A stretch of 37,488 nucleotides of DNA, taken from positions 1-37,488 of the forward strand of contig NZ_BCQQ01000065.1 in the NCBI RefSeq assembly GCF_001552155.1, in the 5' to 3' direction. The notes beneath the pieces were generated by a model, which made no database searches, was not told where the DNA came from, and saw only the letters and a list, made by a program, of their open reading frames with translations. This DNA comes from Actinomadura formosensis NBRC 14204 (GTDB lineage Bacteria > Actinomycetota > Actinomycetes > Streptosporangiales > Streptosporangiaceae). Shown in pieces: positions 14,854-22,153 of the stretch. How positions within the stretch are numbered: the stretch's first letter is position 1; each line of letters opens with the position of its first letter. Position numbers and translations under genes: made by a program.

Positions 14854-15918
14854 ATGGGCAAACGAGTGTTAATTCTGACGGCGGGCATGGGGGCCGGGCA
14901 CGACGCGGTCGCGGCGGAACTGGCCCGCCGGATGACGGCGCAGGACGTCGAGGCGTCCGTCCTGGACGTGCTGGACCTGGTTCCGCTGCGGCTCGGGCAC
15001 GGGCTGCGGCGGATGTACGCGGGGATGGTCCGGTCCGCGCCGTGGCTGTACGAGGGGATCTACCGGTCGTTCTTCGTGTCCCGCCGTCCGCCGCCCGCGT
15101 CGCCGCTGACGGCGCTGATCGCGGCGCGGCTGGAGCGGCGGTTACGGGAGCCGGCGCCGGACGCGGTCGTGTCGACGTTCCATGTCGCGGCGCAGGCGGC
15201 CGGGCGGCTGCGGGACGCGGGGCGGCTCACCGTGCCGTCGCTGGTGCTGGTCACCGACTTCGCCGTGCACCGGATGTGGCTGCACGCGGGCAATGACCGC
15301 TACCTGTGCCCGGACGAGCGGTCCGCGCGGACGGTGCTGGAGCGGACGGGCCGTCCCGCGACCGGCCACGCGCCCGTGGTGCGGCCCGAGTTCCGGTGGG
15401 CGCGGCGTGCGGGGGACCGGCTGCGCACCGTGGCCGGGGCGGCGCCGGACGACCGGCTGGTGCTCGTTTCGGCGGGTGCGTGGGGAGTCGGGCGGGTCAT
15501 GGAGACGGCGCGCGGCCTGGCGGCGTCCGGGCGGTATGTCCCCGTGGTGCTCTGCGGGCGGAACGAGCGGCTGCGCCGCCGGGTCGGCGGCGTCGCGCTG
15601 GGCTGGCGGGACGACATGGCGGAGCTGATGGCGGGCGCCTACGCGCTGGTCGACAACGCGGCCGGGCTGACGTGCCGGGAGGCGTTCGCGTGCGGGTTGC
15701 CGGTGATCTCCTACCGGCCGATTCCCGGCCACGGGCGGGACGGCGCCGTGGCGATGGCACGTGCCGGGCTGAGCCGTTACGCGTGCTCGCCCGGCGAGCT
15801 GGTCGAAACGCTCGACCGGCTCAAGGACGAGGCGGTGCGCAAGAGGCGGATCCGCAGGGCCGGTGCGCTGTTCGACGCCGTCCCCGCCGAGCGCGTCATC
15901 CGCTCCGTGCTGGGGTGA
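14854..15918 (+). CDS. MGDG-synthase-family glycosyltransferase (GT28-like)
   Basis: A 354-aa protein from ATG 14854 with GGGGGAGAG upstream. The N-terminus KRVLILTAGMGAGHDAVAAE is the signature of the monogalactosyldiacylglycerol-synthase N-terminal domain, with its G-x-G-H loop. The GT-B C-terminal half includes RLVLVSAGAWGVGRVMETAR and the donor-binding stretch DNAAGLTCREAFACGLPVIS. Family members add a sugar to diacylglycerol or related lipids at the inner membrane face. It lacks a transmembrane helix, so peripheral membrane attachment is likely. It is divergent from a polysaccharide deacetylase and overlaps the convergent DMT transporter by 23 nt at the 3' end. The sugar and lipid acceptor cannot be told from sequence. 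Confidence 0.85.
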   Translation: MGKRVLILTAGMGAGHDAVAAELARRMTAQDVEASVLDVLDLVPLRLGHGLRRMYAGMVRSAPWLYEGIYRSFFVSRRPPPASPLTALIAARLERRLREPAPDAVVSTFHVAAQAAGRLRDAGRLTVPSLVLVTDFAVHRMWLHAGNDRYLCPDERSARTVLERTGRPATGHAPVVRPEFRWARRAGDRLRTVAGAAPDDRLVLVSAGAWGVGRVMETARGLAASGRYVPVVLCGRNERLRRRVGGVALGWRDDMAELMAGAYALVDNAAGLTCREAFACGLPVISYRPIPGHGRDGAVAMARAGLSRYACSPGELVETLDRLKDEAVRKRRIRRAGALFDAVPAERVIRSVLG

Positions 15919-16762
15919 CGGTGTGCTCCTCGTGCAGCAGGGGGGAGCGGGCGATCCCGATGCTGCCGGCCAGGATGAGCGCGACGCCGATGACCTCCGG
16001 GACGATCCACGGGCCGCCCCGGACGTGCTCGTCGAACAGCAGGAGGCCCAGCATGATGCTCGCGACCGGGTCGGTCACCGTGAGCGCGGGCTGCACCGCG
16101 ACGAGCGTGCCGGCGTGCAGCGCGCTCTGCAGCATCATCAGGCTGGCGAGGCCAGTCAGCGCCATGGCGTAGATCGGCCAGGACGTGAGCGCGGTGACGA
16201 TCCCGTCCGCGAAGTCCTCGGTGACCTCCTTCATGAACGCGGCCGTCAGCGCGAACCCGAGCGAGGTGGTCACGCCCAGCAGGACGGCGCGGACGGGCCC
16301 GCTGATGAACCACGCCGCCGCCACCAGCCCGGCGGCGCAGCCCAGCGTGCCCGCCACCGCGATGATCCAGGCGGCGCCGCCGGGCTTGCCCTGGCCCCCG
16401 GACGGTGAGGCGGCGGACAGCAGCACGGCGAGGCCCACGGTGAGCAGCAGGACCGCCGTCCACGGGACGCGCCGGAACCCGCGCGGCGGCAGCCAGGCGA
16501 TGAGGATCATGGTGAACGGCAGTTCGGAGGCCAGGATCGGCTGGACCAGCGCGAGCCCCGCCTGCGACAGCGCCGCGGCCTGCAGCAGGAACGCGACGAT
16601 GAGCGCGGCGATGCCGCCGAGCCACAGCGGGCGGCGCAGCATCTCCAGGATGAGGGCCGGGCTGAACGTCCCGGCGGGCGCGGTCTTGGTGGCGCGCCGC
16701 TGCAGCACGGACGCGAGGGCGTTGCAGGCGCCGGTCAGCACCCCGAGCAGGACGGCGATCAA
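15896..16762 (-). CDS. DMT-superfamily (EamA-like) permease, second of a pair
   Basis: A 288-aa polytopic membrane protein with about nine or ten hydrophobic helices starting at residue 2 (IAVLLGVLTGACNALASVLQ). It fits the two-repeat EamA/DMT layout: a proline/glycine helix VQPILASELPFTMILIAWL in the first half and VAVQPALTVTDPVASIMLGLL in the second. Its ATG overlaps the stop of the preceding DMT gene by 4 nt (ATGA), so the two are translationally coupled and may form a heteromeric transporter, as in small multidrug-type pairs. Substrate unknown. Its 3' end overlaps that of the MGDG-type glycosyltransferase by 23 nt. Confidence 0.88.
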   Translation of the reverse strand: MIAVLLGVLTGACNALASVLQRRATKTAPAGTFSPALILEMLRRPLWLGGIAALIVAFLLQAAALSQAGLALVQPILASELPFTMILIAWLPPRGFRRVPWTAVLLLTVGLAVLLSAASPSGGQGKPGGAAWIIAVAGTLGCAAGLVAAAWFISGPVRAVLLGVTTSLGFALTAAFMKEVTEDFADGIVTALTSWPIYAMALTGLASLMMLQSALHAGTLVAVQPALTVTDPVASIMLGLLLFDEHVRGGPWIVPEVIGVALILAGSIGIARSPLLHEEHTVTPARSG

Positions 16763-17652
16763 CGGCTTGTCACCCCATCCGCTGACGCGGCCACGCGCTC
16801 GCCGGGTTTGCCCAGGTACGGCGAGCGGCCGAGGACGATGATGCCCGCGACCATCGCCGCGAGCCCGAGCGTCTCCAGCGCGAGGCGGGGGGTCGAGACC
16901 CGTACCTGCTCCCCGAAGATCGCGATGCTGAGCGCGATGCCGGTGAGCGGCTCGGCCGCCGTGGTGGCGGGCAGCGAGATCCGCAGCGGCGCCGCGTCGA
17001 AGGCGCTCTGCGCGAACAGCAGCCCGAGCGTCCCGATGACCAGCAGGCTGTAGGGCTGCCAGGTCAGCAGCGCGGCGATGACCCCGTGGTCGACGCGGAG
17101 CAGGACGCTGCGGGTCAGCGTGTCCTCAAGTCCGTAGAGCAGCCCTGCGCCGCACGCGAGCAGTATCGCGCGGACGCGCAGGTCCCGGTGCAGGCCGCCG
17201 ACCGCGCACAGGGCCGCGAGCAGCAGCACGGCCGCCCCGGCCGCCCAGCGGAACGACAGCGCGCCGGGCGCGGTGCCGCCCCGCGGCAGCCCGACCCCGA
17301 GGAACAGCGCGACGCCGCCGGTGAGCAGCAGCGCCCCCTGCCATTCGGTGCGGCCGAGCCGCTCCCGGTAGATCACGTGCGCGGCGAACAGCGCGAAGAT
17401 GAGATTGGTGGTGAGCACCGGGGTGACCTGCGTGACGTCGGCCATGTTCAGCGCGGCCGCGAAGATGATCTGCCCGATGACCATCGAGCCGATGCCGGCC
17501 AGCCACAGCCGGCTGCGCAGCAGGTCCAGCAGCAGCCGCGGGTGCAGGATCTTCTTCAGCGGCTCCCGGAAGGCCGCGTGCTGCTGCGCCACGAACCCGA
17601 GCCCGATGAAGCACGCCGCCACCACGGCGATGGCCATCCCGAGAACGCTCAT
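16759..17652 (-). CDS. DMT-superfamily (EamA-like) permease, first of a pair
   Basis: A 297-aa membrane protein with about nine or ten helices, opening with MSVLGMAIAVVAACFIGLGF and a conserved early V-A-Q-Q-H-A segment. The repeat helices VTQVTPVLTTNLIFALFAAH and LPATTAAEPLTGIALSIAIF parallel those of the partner gene, so the two genes are paralogs. The last 25 residues are polar. The ATG 17652 region lacks a strong ribosome binding site. About 35 nt upstream, at 17685-17714, the leader contains an imperfect hairpin (GGTCCG-CCCCT with AGGGGCGCGGACC). The overlap with the next gene indicates coupled expression. Possible substrates include amino acids, nucleosides or drugs; none can be chosen. 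Confidence 0.88.
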   Translation of the reverse strand: MSVLGMAIAVVAACFIGLGFVAQQHAAFREPLKKILHPRLLLDLLRSRLWLAGIGSMVIGQIIFAAALNMADVTQVTPVLTTNLIFALFAAHVIYRERLGRTEWQGALLLTGGVALFLGVGLPRGGTAPGALSFRWAAGAAVLLLAALCAVGGLHRDLRVRAILLACGAGLLYGLEDTLTRSVLLRVDHGVIAALLTWQPYSLLVIGTLGLLFAQSAFDAAPLRISLPATTAAEPLTGIALSIAIFGEQVRVSTPRLALETLGLAAMVAGIIVLGRSPYLGKPGERVAASADGVTSR

Positions 17653-17770
17653 CCGAACCCACGATCCCCCCGACCGGTCCGTCAGGGTCCGCCCCTACCC
17701 GAGGGGCGCGGACCGAACCGGACATCGTCCCCGGACGAGGCCGGATCCCGGCTCCGCGCGGGCGGAGAAG

Positions 17771-17796
17771 TCCGGCCACACGCGCCCGTGGCCGGA
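17771..17796. terminator. Intrinsic terminator downstream of choA
   Basis: TCCGGCCAC (17771-17779) pairs perfectly with GTGGCCGGA (17788-17796), with an 8-nt loop, followed on the plus strand by TTTT. It lies 18 nt beyond the choA stop and separates choA from the DMT operon on the same strand. The T tract faces the plus direction, so for minus-strand transcripts it is a stem without a U run. Confidence 0.6.
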
Positions 17797-17813
17797 TTTT
17801 CCGCGGCGCGTGG

Positions 17814-19448
17814 TCACAGGTCGGTGGTGATGATCTTCTCGATGTTGCGTTCGGCGAGGGCGGTGATGGTGACGAACGGGTTGACGCTGGTGTTGCCGGG
17901 GATGAGCGAGCCGTCGATGACGTAGAGGCCGGGGTAGCCGGGCAGGCGGCCGTAGTTGTCGGTGGCCTTGTTCAGGACGGCGCCGCCGAGCGGGTGGTAG
18001 GTGAGGTGGTCGCCCCAGATCTTGTAGGTGCCGAAGAGGTCGGTCCGGTAGATCGTCCCCTCCTTTGCGTTGATCTTGTCGAAGATCGTCTTGGCCATGT
18101 CGATGCTGGTCTGCTTCCAGGCCGTCTGCCAGTTCAGGTCGGCCTGTCCCGTTGCGGCGTTCCAGGAGAACTCGCCCCGCCGCGGGGTGTTGGTGATCGC
18201 CAGGTAGAAGGAGGCGTAGGTCTCGATGCCGGTGGGCAGCGGCGCGATCTCGGCGAACGCGCCGCCGGCGTCCCAGTTGTCGATGCCGCCGGTGGGCATG
18301 GACGACTGGAGGCTGCCGGTCGGGTCCCACATGTGGTTGGCGCGGCCGCACATGACGTTGCCGTTCTCGCCCCAGCCCTTGCCGGTCTCGCCGTTCAGGC
18401 CGGGCAGCGCGCCGGTCGCCTTCAGCTTGACCAGGAGCTTGCTGGTGCCGACGCTGCCGGCCGCGAAGAACACCCGGTCGGCGGTCACGGTCTTGGTCGC
18501 GGTGGTGGCGCCGGTCGTGTCGATCTGCTCGATGACGACCGTGTACCCGCCGCCGGACAGGGGCGACACCGACGTCACCTTGTGCAGGGGCGAGATGGAG
18601 ACGCGGCCGGTGGCCTTGGCCTGCGCGAGGTAGGTCTGCTGCAGCGACCTCTTGCCGTAGTTGTTGCCGTAGATGACCTCCGCTTCCAGTGCCGACTTCG
18701 GCACCGCGCCCGCGGCCTCCTGCTTCATGTAGTTGAAGTCGTACACGTTCGGGACGTAGACGAACTCGAACCCCGACCGCTGGGCGTGCTTCCGCCCGAC
18801 CCGGGCGAACTGGTAGCAGGCGGTGGTGTCGAACCAGGTCCGGTCGATCTCGTTGACGCCCAGGCCGGTGTTGGCGCGCGGGTAGTACACGTTGTACATC
18901 TCGTCGGCGTTCACCGAGGGCAGGATCGCGGCGAACCGCGACCGCTTCGGGGTGACCGCCATGCCGCCGTTGACGAGCGAGCCTCCGCCGACGCCGCGGC
19001 CCTGGTAGACGGTGATGCCGGGGAACTCCTCGGCGTCCAGGATGCCGGTGTAGCGGGGGACGTCCTTGTCGAGCGGGTAGCCGAGGAAGTTGCTGAGCGG
19101 CTGTTTGGTCCGGGTCCGCAGCCAGTAGGACCGGTAGTCGGGCGTCCGGGTGTTGGCGAAGATCTTGCCGTCCGAGCCCGGCGTGTCCCAGGCCATGCCC
19201 ATCTCGACCATGTGGACGTCGACACCCGCCTGGGCGAGCCGCAGTGCGGCCACGGAGCCGCCGTAGCCGGTGCCGATGACCAGGGCGGGCACGCGGGCGC
19301 CGTCCCCGATCGGCCCGGCGGCCGCCGGGGCGGCGGACGCACCGGTCCGGCTCATCAGCCCCAGCCCCAGAATGGAACCGGTTCCGACGAGGAATCCGCG
19401 GCGCGATACGCGGCCGGGTTCTCGTTTGGGCATGGTGAAGTCACTCAT
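17814..19448 (-). CDS. choA: Cholesterol oxidase, class I GMC type, Tat-exported
   Basis: A 544-aa enzyme closely resembling Streptomyces ChoA along its whole length. Residues 14-45 are a Tat signal (V-S-R-R-G-F-L, then a hydrophobic run ending in ASA-A). The FAD Rossmann loop is VIGTGYGGSVAALRLAQAG (about 57-75). The GMC signature GRGVGGGSLVNGGMAV follows. Catalytic residues align with Streptomyces Glu361, His447 and Asn485 as Glu400, His485 (YHPLGG) and Asn523 (VNPFVTITAL), with almost identical spacing. It oxidises cholesterol and isomerises it to cholest-4-en-3-one, probably outside the cell. ATG 19448 has GGGAGG 6 nt upstream. The upstream region carries matches to the KstR and KstR2 operators. 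No CYP partner (choP) is next to it. Confidence 0.95.
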   Translation of the reverse strand: MSDFTMPKREPGRVSRRGFLVGTGSILGLGLMSRTGASAAPAAAGPIGDGARVPALVIGTGYGGSVAALRLAQAGVDVHMVEMGMAWDTPGSDGKIFANTRTPDYRSYWLRTRTKQPLSNFLGYPLDKDVPRYTGILDAEEFPGITVYQGRGVGGGSLVNGGMAVTPKRSRFAAILPSVNADEMYNVYYPRANTGLGVNEIDRTWFDTTACYQFARVGRKHAQRSGFEFVYVPNVYDFNYMKQEAAGAVPKSALEAEVIYGNNYGKRSLQQTYLAQAKATGRVSISPLHKVTSVSPLSGGGYTVVIEQIDTTGATTATKTVTADRVFFAAGSVGTSKLLVKLKATGALPGLNGETGKGWGENGNVMCGRANHMWDPTGSLQSSMPTGGIDNWDAGGAFAEIAPLPTGIETYASFYLAITNTPRRGEFSWNAATGQADLNWQTAWKQTSIDMAKTIFDKINAKEGTIYRTDLFGTYKIWGDHLTYHPLGGAVLNKATDNYGRLPGYPGLYVIDGSLIPGNTSVNPFVTITALAERNIEKIITTDL

Positions 19449-19476
19449 GCGTGACCTCCCTCACTGGTGCGGAGAA

Positions 19477-19490
19477 TGGAACAGGTTCTA
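19477..19490 (-). promoter_or_regulatory. KstR-like operator in front of choA
   Basis: On the minus strand this reads TAGAACCTGTTCCA, an exact match to the KstR consensus TNNAACNNGTTNNA known from mycobacterial and rhodococcal sterol regulons. It lies 29-42 nt upstream of the choA start codon, where a repressor would block the promoter. The match is to a short consensus, but its position before a cholesterol oxidase makes chance less likely. Confidence 0.6.
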
Positions 19491-19575
19491 TATGGCCGTG
19501 AAAGGGAAGTCACTAGCTACTCAAAAGTAACTTTCTTGTCGTCACGCACCTGTGTTGCCAGGTCACGGACGGTTA

Positions 19576-19589
19576 ACCAAGTGCTTGCT
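19576..19589. promoter_or_regulatory. KstR2-like operator upstream of choA
   Basis: ACCAAGTGCTTGCT matches the KstR2 consensus AnCAAGnnCTTGnT exactly and reads as a match on both strands. It lies about 130-140 nt upstream of the choA start, between choA and the end of the ECF41 gene. Other TetR-family regulators of lipid catabolism use similar CAAG-CTTG palindromes, so the exact regulator is uncertain. Confidence 0.5.
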
Positions 19590-19618
19590 TGGACATCGGC
19601 GCCGGGTGTGCGCCGCCC

Positions 19619-20524
19619 CTAGACGTCCTCGATGTGGGCGAGCTTGTCGGGGTTGGTGACGGCGTAGATGCCGCGGATGCGGTCGCCGTCCGGCCCTAGG
19701 TCGAGCACCATGACGGCGAACGGCGCGTCCGCCTCGAACAGGACCGCCGACGGGTCGCCGTTGACCGTCCGGTACCGGATGTCCAGGTTTTCGGGGCCGC
19801 GCGTGGCGGTGCCGGCGATGACGCGCCCCACCTTGTCGGCGCCGTGGATCGGGCGGAGCGCCGCCGCGCGCTTGACCTTGCCGCCGCCGTCCGTCCACAG
19901 CGTCACGTCCGGCGCCAGGAGGTCCATCAGCGAGTCCAGGTCGCCGCCCAGGGCCGCCTGGAGGAACCGCTCCGTCACCTGCCGCTGCACCTTCGGGTCG
20001 GCCTGGTAGCGGGGACGGCGCGCGTGGACGTGCTCGCGCGCCCGGTGCGCGAGCTGCCGGATCGCGGACGGGCTGCGGTCCAGGATCGGCGCGATCTCGG
20101 TGTGCGCGTACCCGAACACCTCGTGCAGGACGAACACCGCCCGCTCCAGCGGCGTCAGCGTCTCCAGGACGACGAGCAGCGCCATCGAGACCGTCTCGGT
20201 GCGCTCGGCGGACTCGTCCGCGCCCGCCTCGCTCACCAGCGGCTCGGGCAGCCACGGCCCCACGTACGCCTCCCGGCGGCGGCTGATCGCGGCCTGCCGG
20301 GACAGCGCGGTGTTGACCGCGACCCGCACCAGGTAGGCGCGCGGGTTCTCGATCTCGCCGGCGTCGCCGTCGCCGCTGCGGGCCGCCCACGCGAGCCACG
20401 CGTCCTGCAGGACGTCCTCGGTGTCGGCGACGCTGCCCAGCATGTTGTAGACGACCGAGAACAGCAGCTCCCGGTGGTCGGCGAACACGCTTGTCGCGGT
20501 CTCCCCGGCGATGTGCTCCGGCAT
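19619..20524 (-). CDS. sigJ: ECF41-family RNA polymerase sigma factor (SigJ-like)
   Basis: A 301-aa sigma factor. ATG 20524 is chosen because GGAGGA lies about 7 nt upstream; the open frame runs on but is not coding-like. Region 2 is residues about 10-75 (FADHRELLFSVVYNMLGSVA, then DTEDVLQDAWLAW). Region 4 is about 110-170 (LLVVLETLTPLERAVFVLHE, then AHTEIAPILDRSPSAIRQL AHRARE). The SnoaL-like C-terminal extension contains both ECF41 hallmarks, DGGGK and, near the end, NPDKL. In ECF41 factors this extension takes the place of an anti-sigma factor and tunes activity. A TGTCACA box at 20574-20580 may be an autoregulatory -35 element. It is divergent from the DHA2 exporter, a plausible target. 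The sigJ symbol is by resemblance. Confidence 0.92.
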   Translation of the reverse strand: MPEHIAGETATSVFADHRELLFSVVYNMLGSVADTEDVLQDAWLAWAARSGDGDAGEIENPRAYLVRVAVNTALSRQAAISRRREAYVGPWLPEPLVSEAGADESAERTETVSMALLVVLETLTPLERAVFVLHEVFGYAHTEIAPILDRSPSAIRQLAHRAREHVHARRPRYQADPKVQRQVTERFLQAALGGDLDSLMDLLAPDVTLWTDGGGKVKRAAALRPIHGADKVGRVIAGTATRGPENLDIRYRTVNGDPSAVLFEADAPFAVMVLDLGPDGDRIRGIYAVTNPDKLAHIEDV

Positions 20525-20573
20525 GGCCCGTCCTCCTGTGCGCTCACCCCTCAGAGAGCCCGCCCGCCCGAAG

Positions 20574-20580
20574 TGTGACA
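20574..20580 (-). promoter_or_regulatory. ECF41-type -35 element before the sigma gene
   Basis: The minus strand reads TGTCACA, the -35 sequence of ECF41 promoters (consensus TGTCACA, about 16 nt, CGTC). It lies 50 nt upstream of the sigma start codon. The -10 position reads TCTC, matching only two of four bases, so the promoter is tentative. On the plus strand a 6-of-7 match, CGTCACA at 20624-20630, faces the exporter gene. Confidence 0.4.
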
Positions 20581-20686
20581 TCCCCCGGCGGAATGTGATG
20601 TGGACCTCATCCGTGGGCGACGGCGTCACACTCGGGGCCTTTCACCGCCTCCTGGGTCACGAAACCACATGGACTCGGAGGACCTC

Positions 20687-22153
20687 ATGGCGAACTCGCA
20701 ACCGTCCTTCCTCGCGACCGGGCGCGGCAAGCTGACGCTGACACTGCTGTGCACGATCGCGTTCCTGGACTTCATCGACGCCTCGATCGTGAACATCGCA
20801 CTGCCCGCGATGCGCAGGGCTCTGGACTTCTCCCTCCAGGACCTGCAATGGGTGCCGTCCGGCTACCTGCTGACCTACGGCGGGTTGATGCTGCTCGGCG
20901 GCCGGCTCGCCGACCTGCTCGGACGCCGCCGTGTCGTGGTGACCGGCACCGTGCTGTTCTCGCTGTCCGCGGTCATCGGCGGGCTCGCCACCACGCCCGG
21001 CATGCTGATCGGCGCGCGGCTCGCGCAGGGCGCCGGGGCCGCACTGATGCTGCCGGGCACGCTGTCGATCCTGACCACGATGTTCAAGGAGGGCGGCGAC
21101 CGGGGCAGGGCGCTCGGCGTGTGGGGCGGCGTCGCGGGCGGCGCGTCCGCCGCCGGGGTGCTGCTCGGCGGGCTGCTGACGGAGGGGCCCGGCTGGCGCT
21201 GGGTGATGCTGGTGAACGTCCCGGTCTGCGTCCTGGTGATCGCCGGGCTGTTCCTGCTCGTCGAGGGCGACCGGCGCACCGCGCGGCTCGCGAACTTCGA
21301 CGTCCTCGGCACGGTCCTCGTCACCGGCGGGATGCTGCTGCTCGTGTTCACCCTGGTCAAGGCGCCGGAGGTCGGCTGGGACGCGGCCCGCACGATCGGC
21401 GGCCTCGCCGGGTCGCTGGTCCTGCTGCTCGCGTTCCTGTTCAACGAGCAGCGCGGACGCAACCCGCTGCTGCCGCTGTCGATCTTCCGCATCCGGGGGC
21501 TCGCGGCGGCGGACGTCACCCAGCTCGTCGCCGTCGCGGGCATCGGCTCGATGTTCTTCTTCCTCAGCCTCTACATGGTGAACGTCCTCGGTTACTCGCC
21601 GCTGGAGACCGGCTCGGCCTACCTGCCGCTCTGCTTCGGCGTCGCCGTCGCCGCGGGCGTCTCGTCCCGGCTGCTCACCAGGATCGGCACCCGCCCGCTG
21701 ATGGTCGCCGGGCTGCTGCTCGCGGGAGCCGGCGTCTACTGGCTGTCGCGCATCCCGGTGGACGGCTCCTACCCGACCGACCTGCTGCCCGGCCTGCTGA
21801 TCAGCTCGCTGGGGCTCGGTGCCGCGTTCGTGGCCGTCACCACCGCCGCCAACGCGGGCGTCCCGCCGGACCAGGCCGGCCTCGCCGCCGCGCTGCTCAA
21901 CGCCTCCCAGCAACTCGGCGGCGCGCTCGGCCTGGCGATCTTCACGGCGGTCGCCACGTCCCGCACCAACGCCCTGCTCGCGGACCGGACACCGGTGCCG
22001 CAGGCCCTCACCGCCGGGTTCTCCCGGGCGCTGCTGGCGTGCGGCGTCTTCCTGGCCGCCGCGGCCGCCGTCGCACTGCGCGCCGCGAACAGCCACGGTG
22101 AGGCGGCCGAGGCCGAGATCGCGCCGGACCTCGAACCCGAACCCGTCAGGTAG
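20687..22153 (+). CDS. MFS transporter, DHA2 family (EmrB/QacA-type, 14 TM)
   Basis: A 488-aa membrane protein. ATG 20687 follows GGAGGA by 5 nt, which fixes the start. The first helix carries LLCTIAFLDFIDASIVNIAL, the DHA2 motif D1 with Asp in helix 1. The loop after helix 2 is GGRLADLLGRRR (motif A), and helix 5 carries GWRWVMLVNVP. Fourteen helices can be counted to the C-terminus, which ends in an acidic tail (EAAEAEIAPDLEPEP). These proteins export drugs or secondary metabolites using protons. It is divergent from the ECF41 sigma factor, which may control it. It converges with the next MFS gene and overlaps it by 8 nt. Confidence 0.92.
   Translation: MANSQPSFLATGRGKLTLTLLCTIAFLDFIDASIVNIALPAMRRALDFSLQDLQWVPSGYLLTYGGLMLLGGRLADLLGRRRVVVTGTVLFSLSAVIGGLATTPGMLIGARLAQGAGAALMLPGTLSILTTMFKEGGDRGRALGVWGGVAGGASAAGVLLGGLLTEGPGWRWVMLVNVPVCVLVIAGLFLLVEGDRRTARLANFDVLGTVLVTGGMLLLVFTLVKAPEVGWDAARTIGGLAGSLVLLLAFLFNEQRGRNPLLPLSIFRIRGLAAADVTQLVAVAGIGSMFFFLSLYMVNVLGYSPLETGSAYLPLCFGVAVAAGVSSRLLTRIGTRPLMVAGLLLAGAGVYWLSRIPVDGSYPTDLLPGLLISSLGLGAAFVAVTTAANAGVPPDQAGLAAALLNASQQLGGALGLAIFTAVATSRTNALLADRTPVPQALTAGFSRALLACGVFLAAAAAVALRAANSHGEAAEAEIAPDLEPEPVR

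Noticed and set aside
17814..20524. choA and the ECF41 gene as one operon
   Set aside because: They share a strand but 170 nt lie between them, holding the operator-like sites and presumably choA's own promoter.
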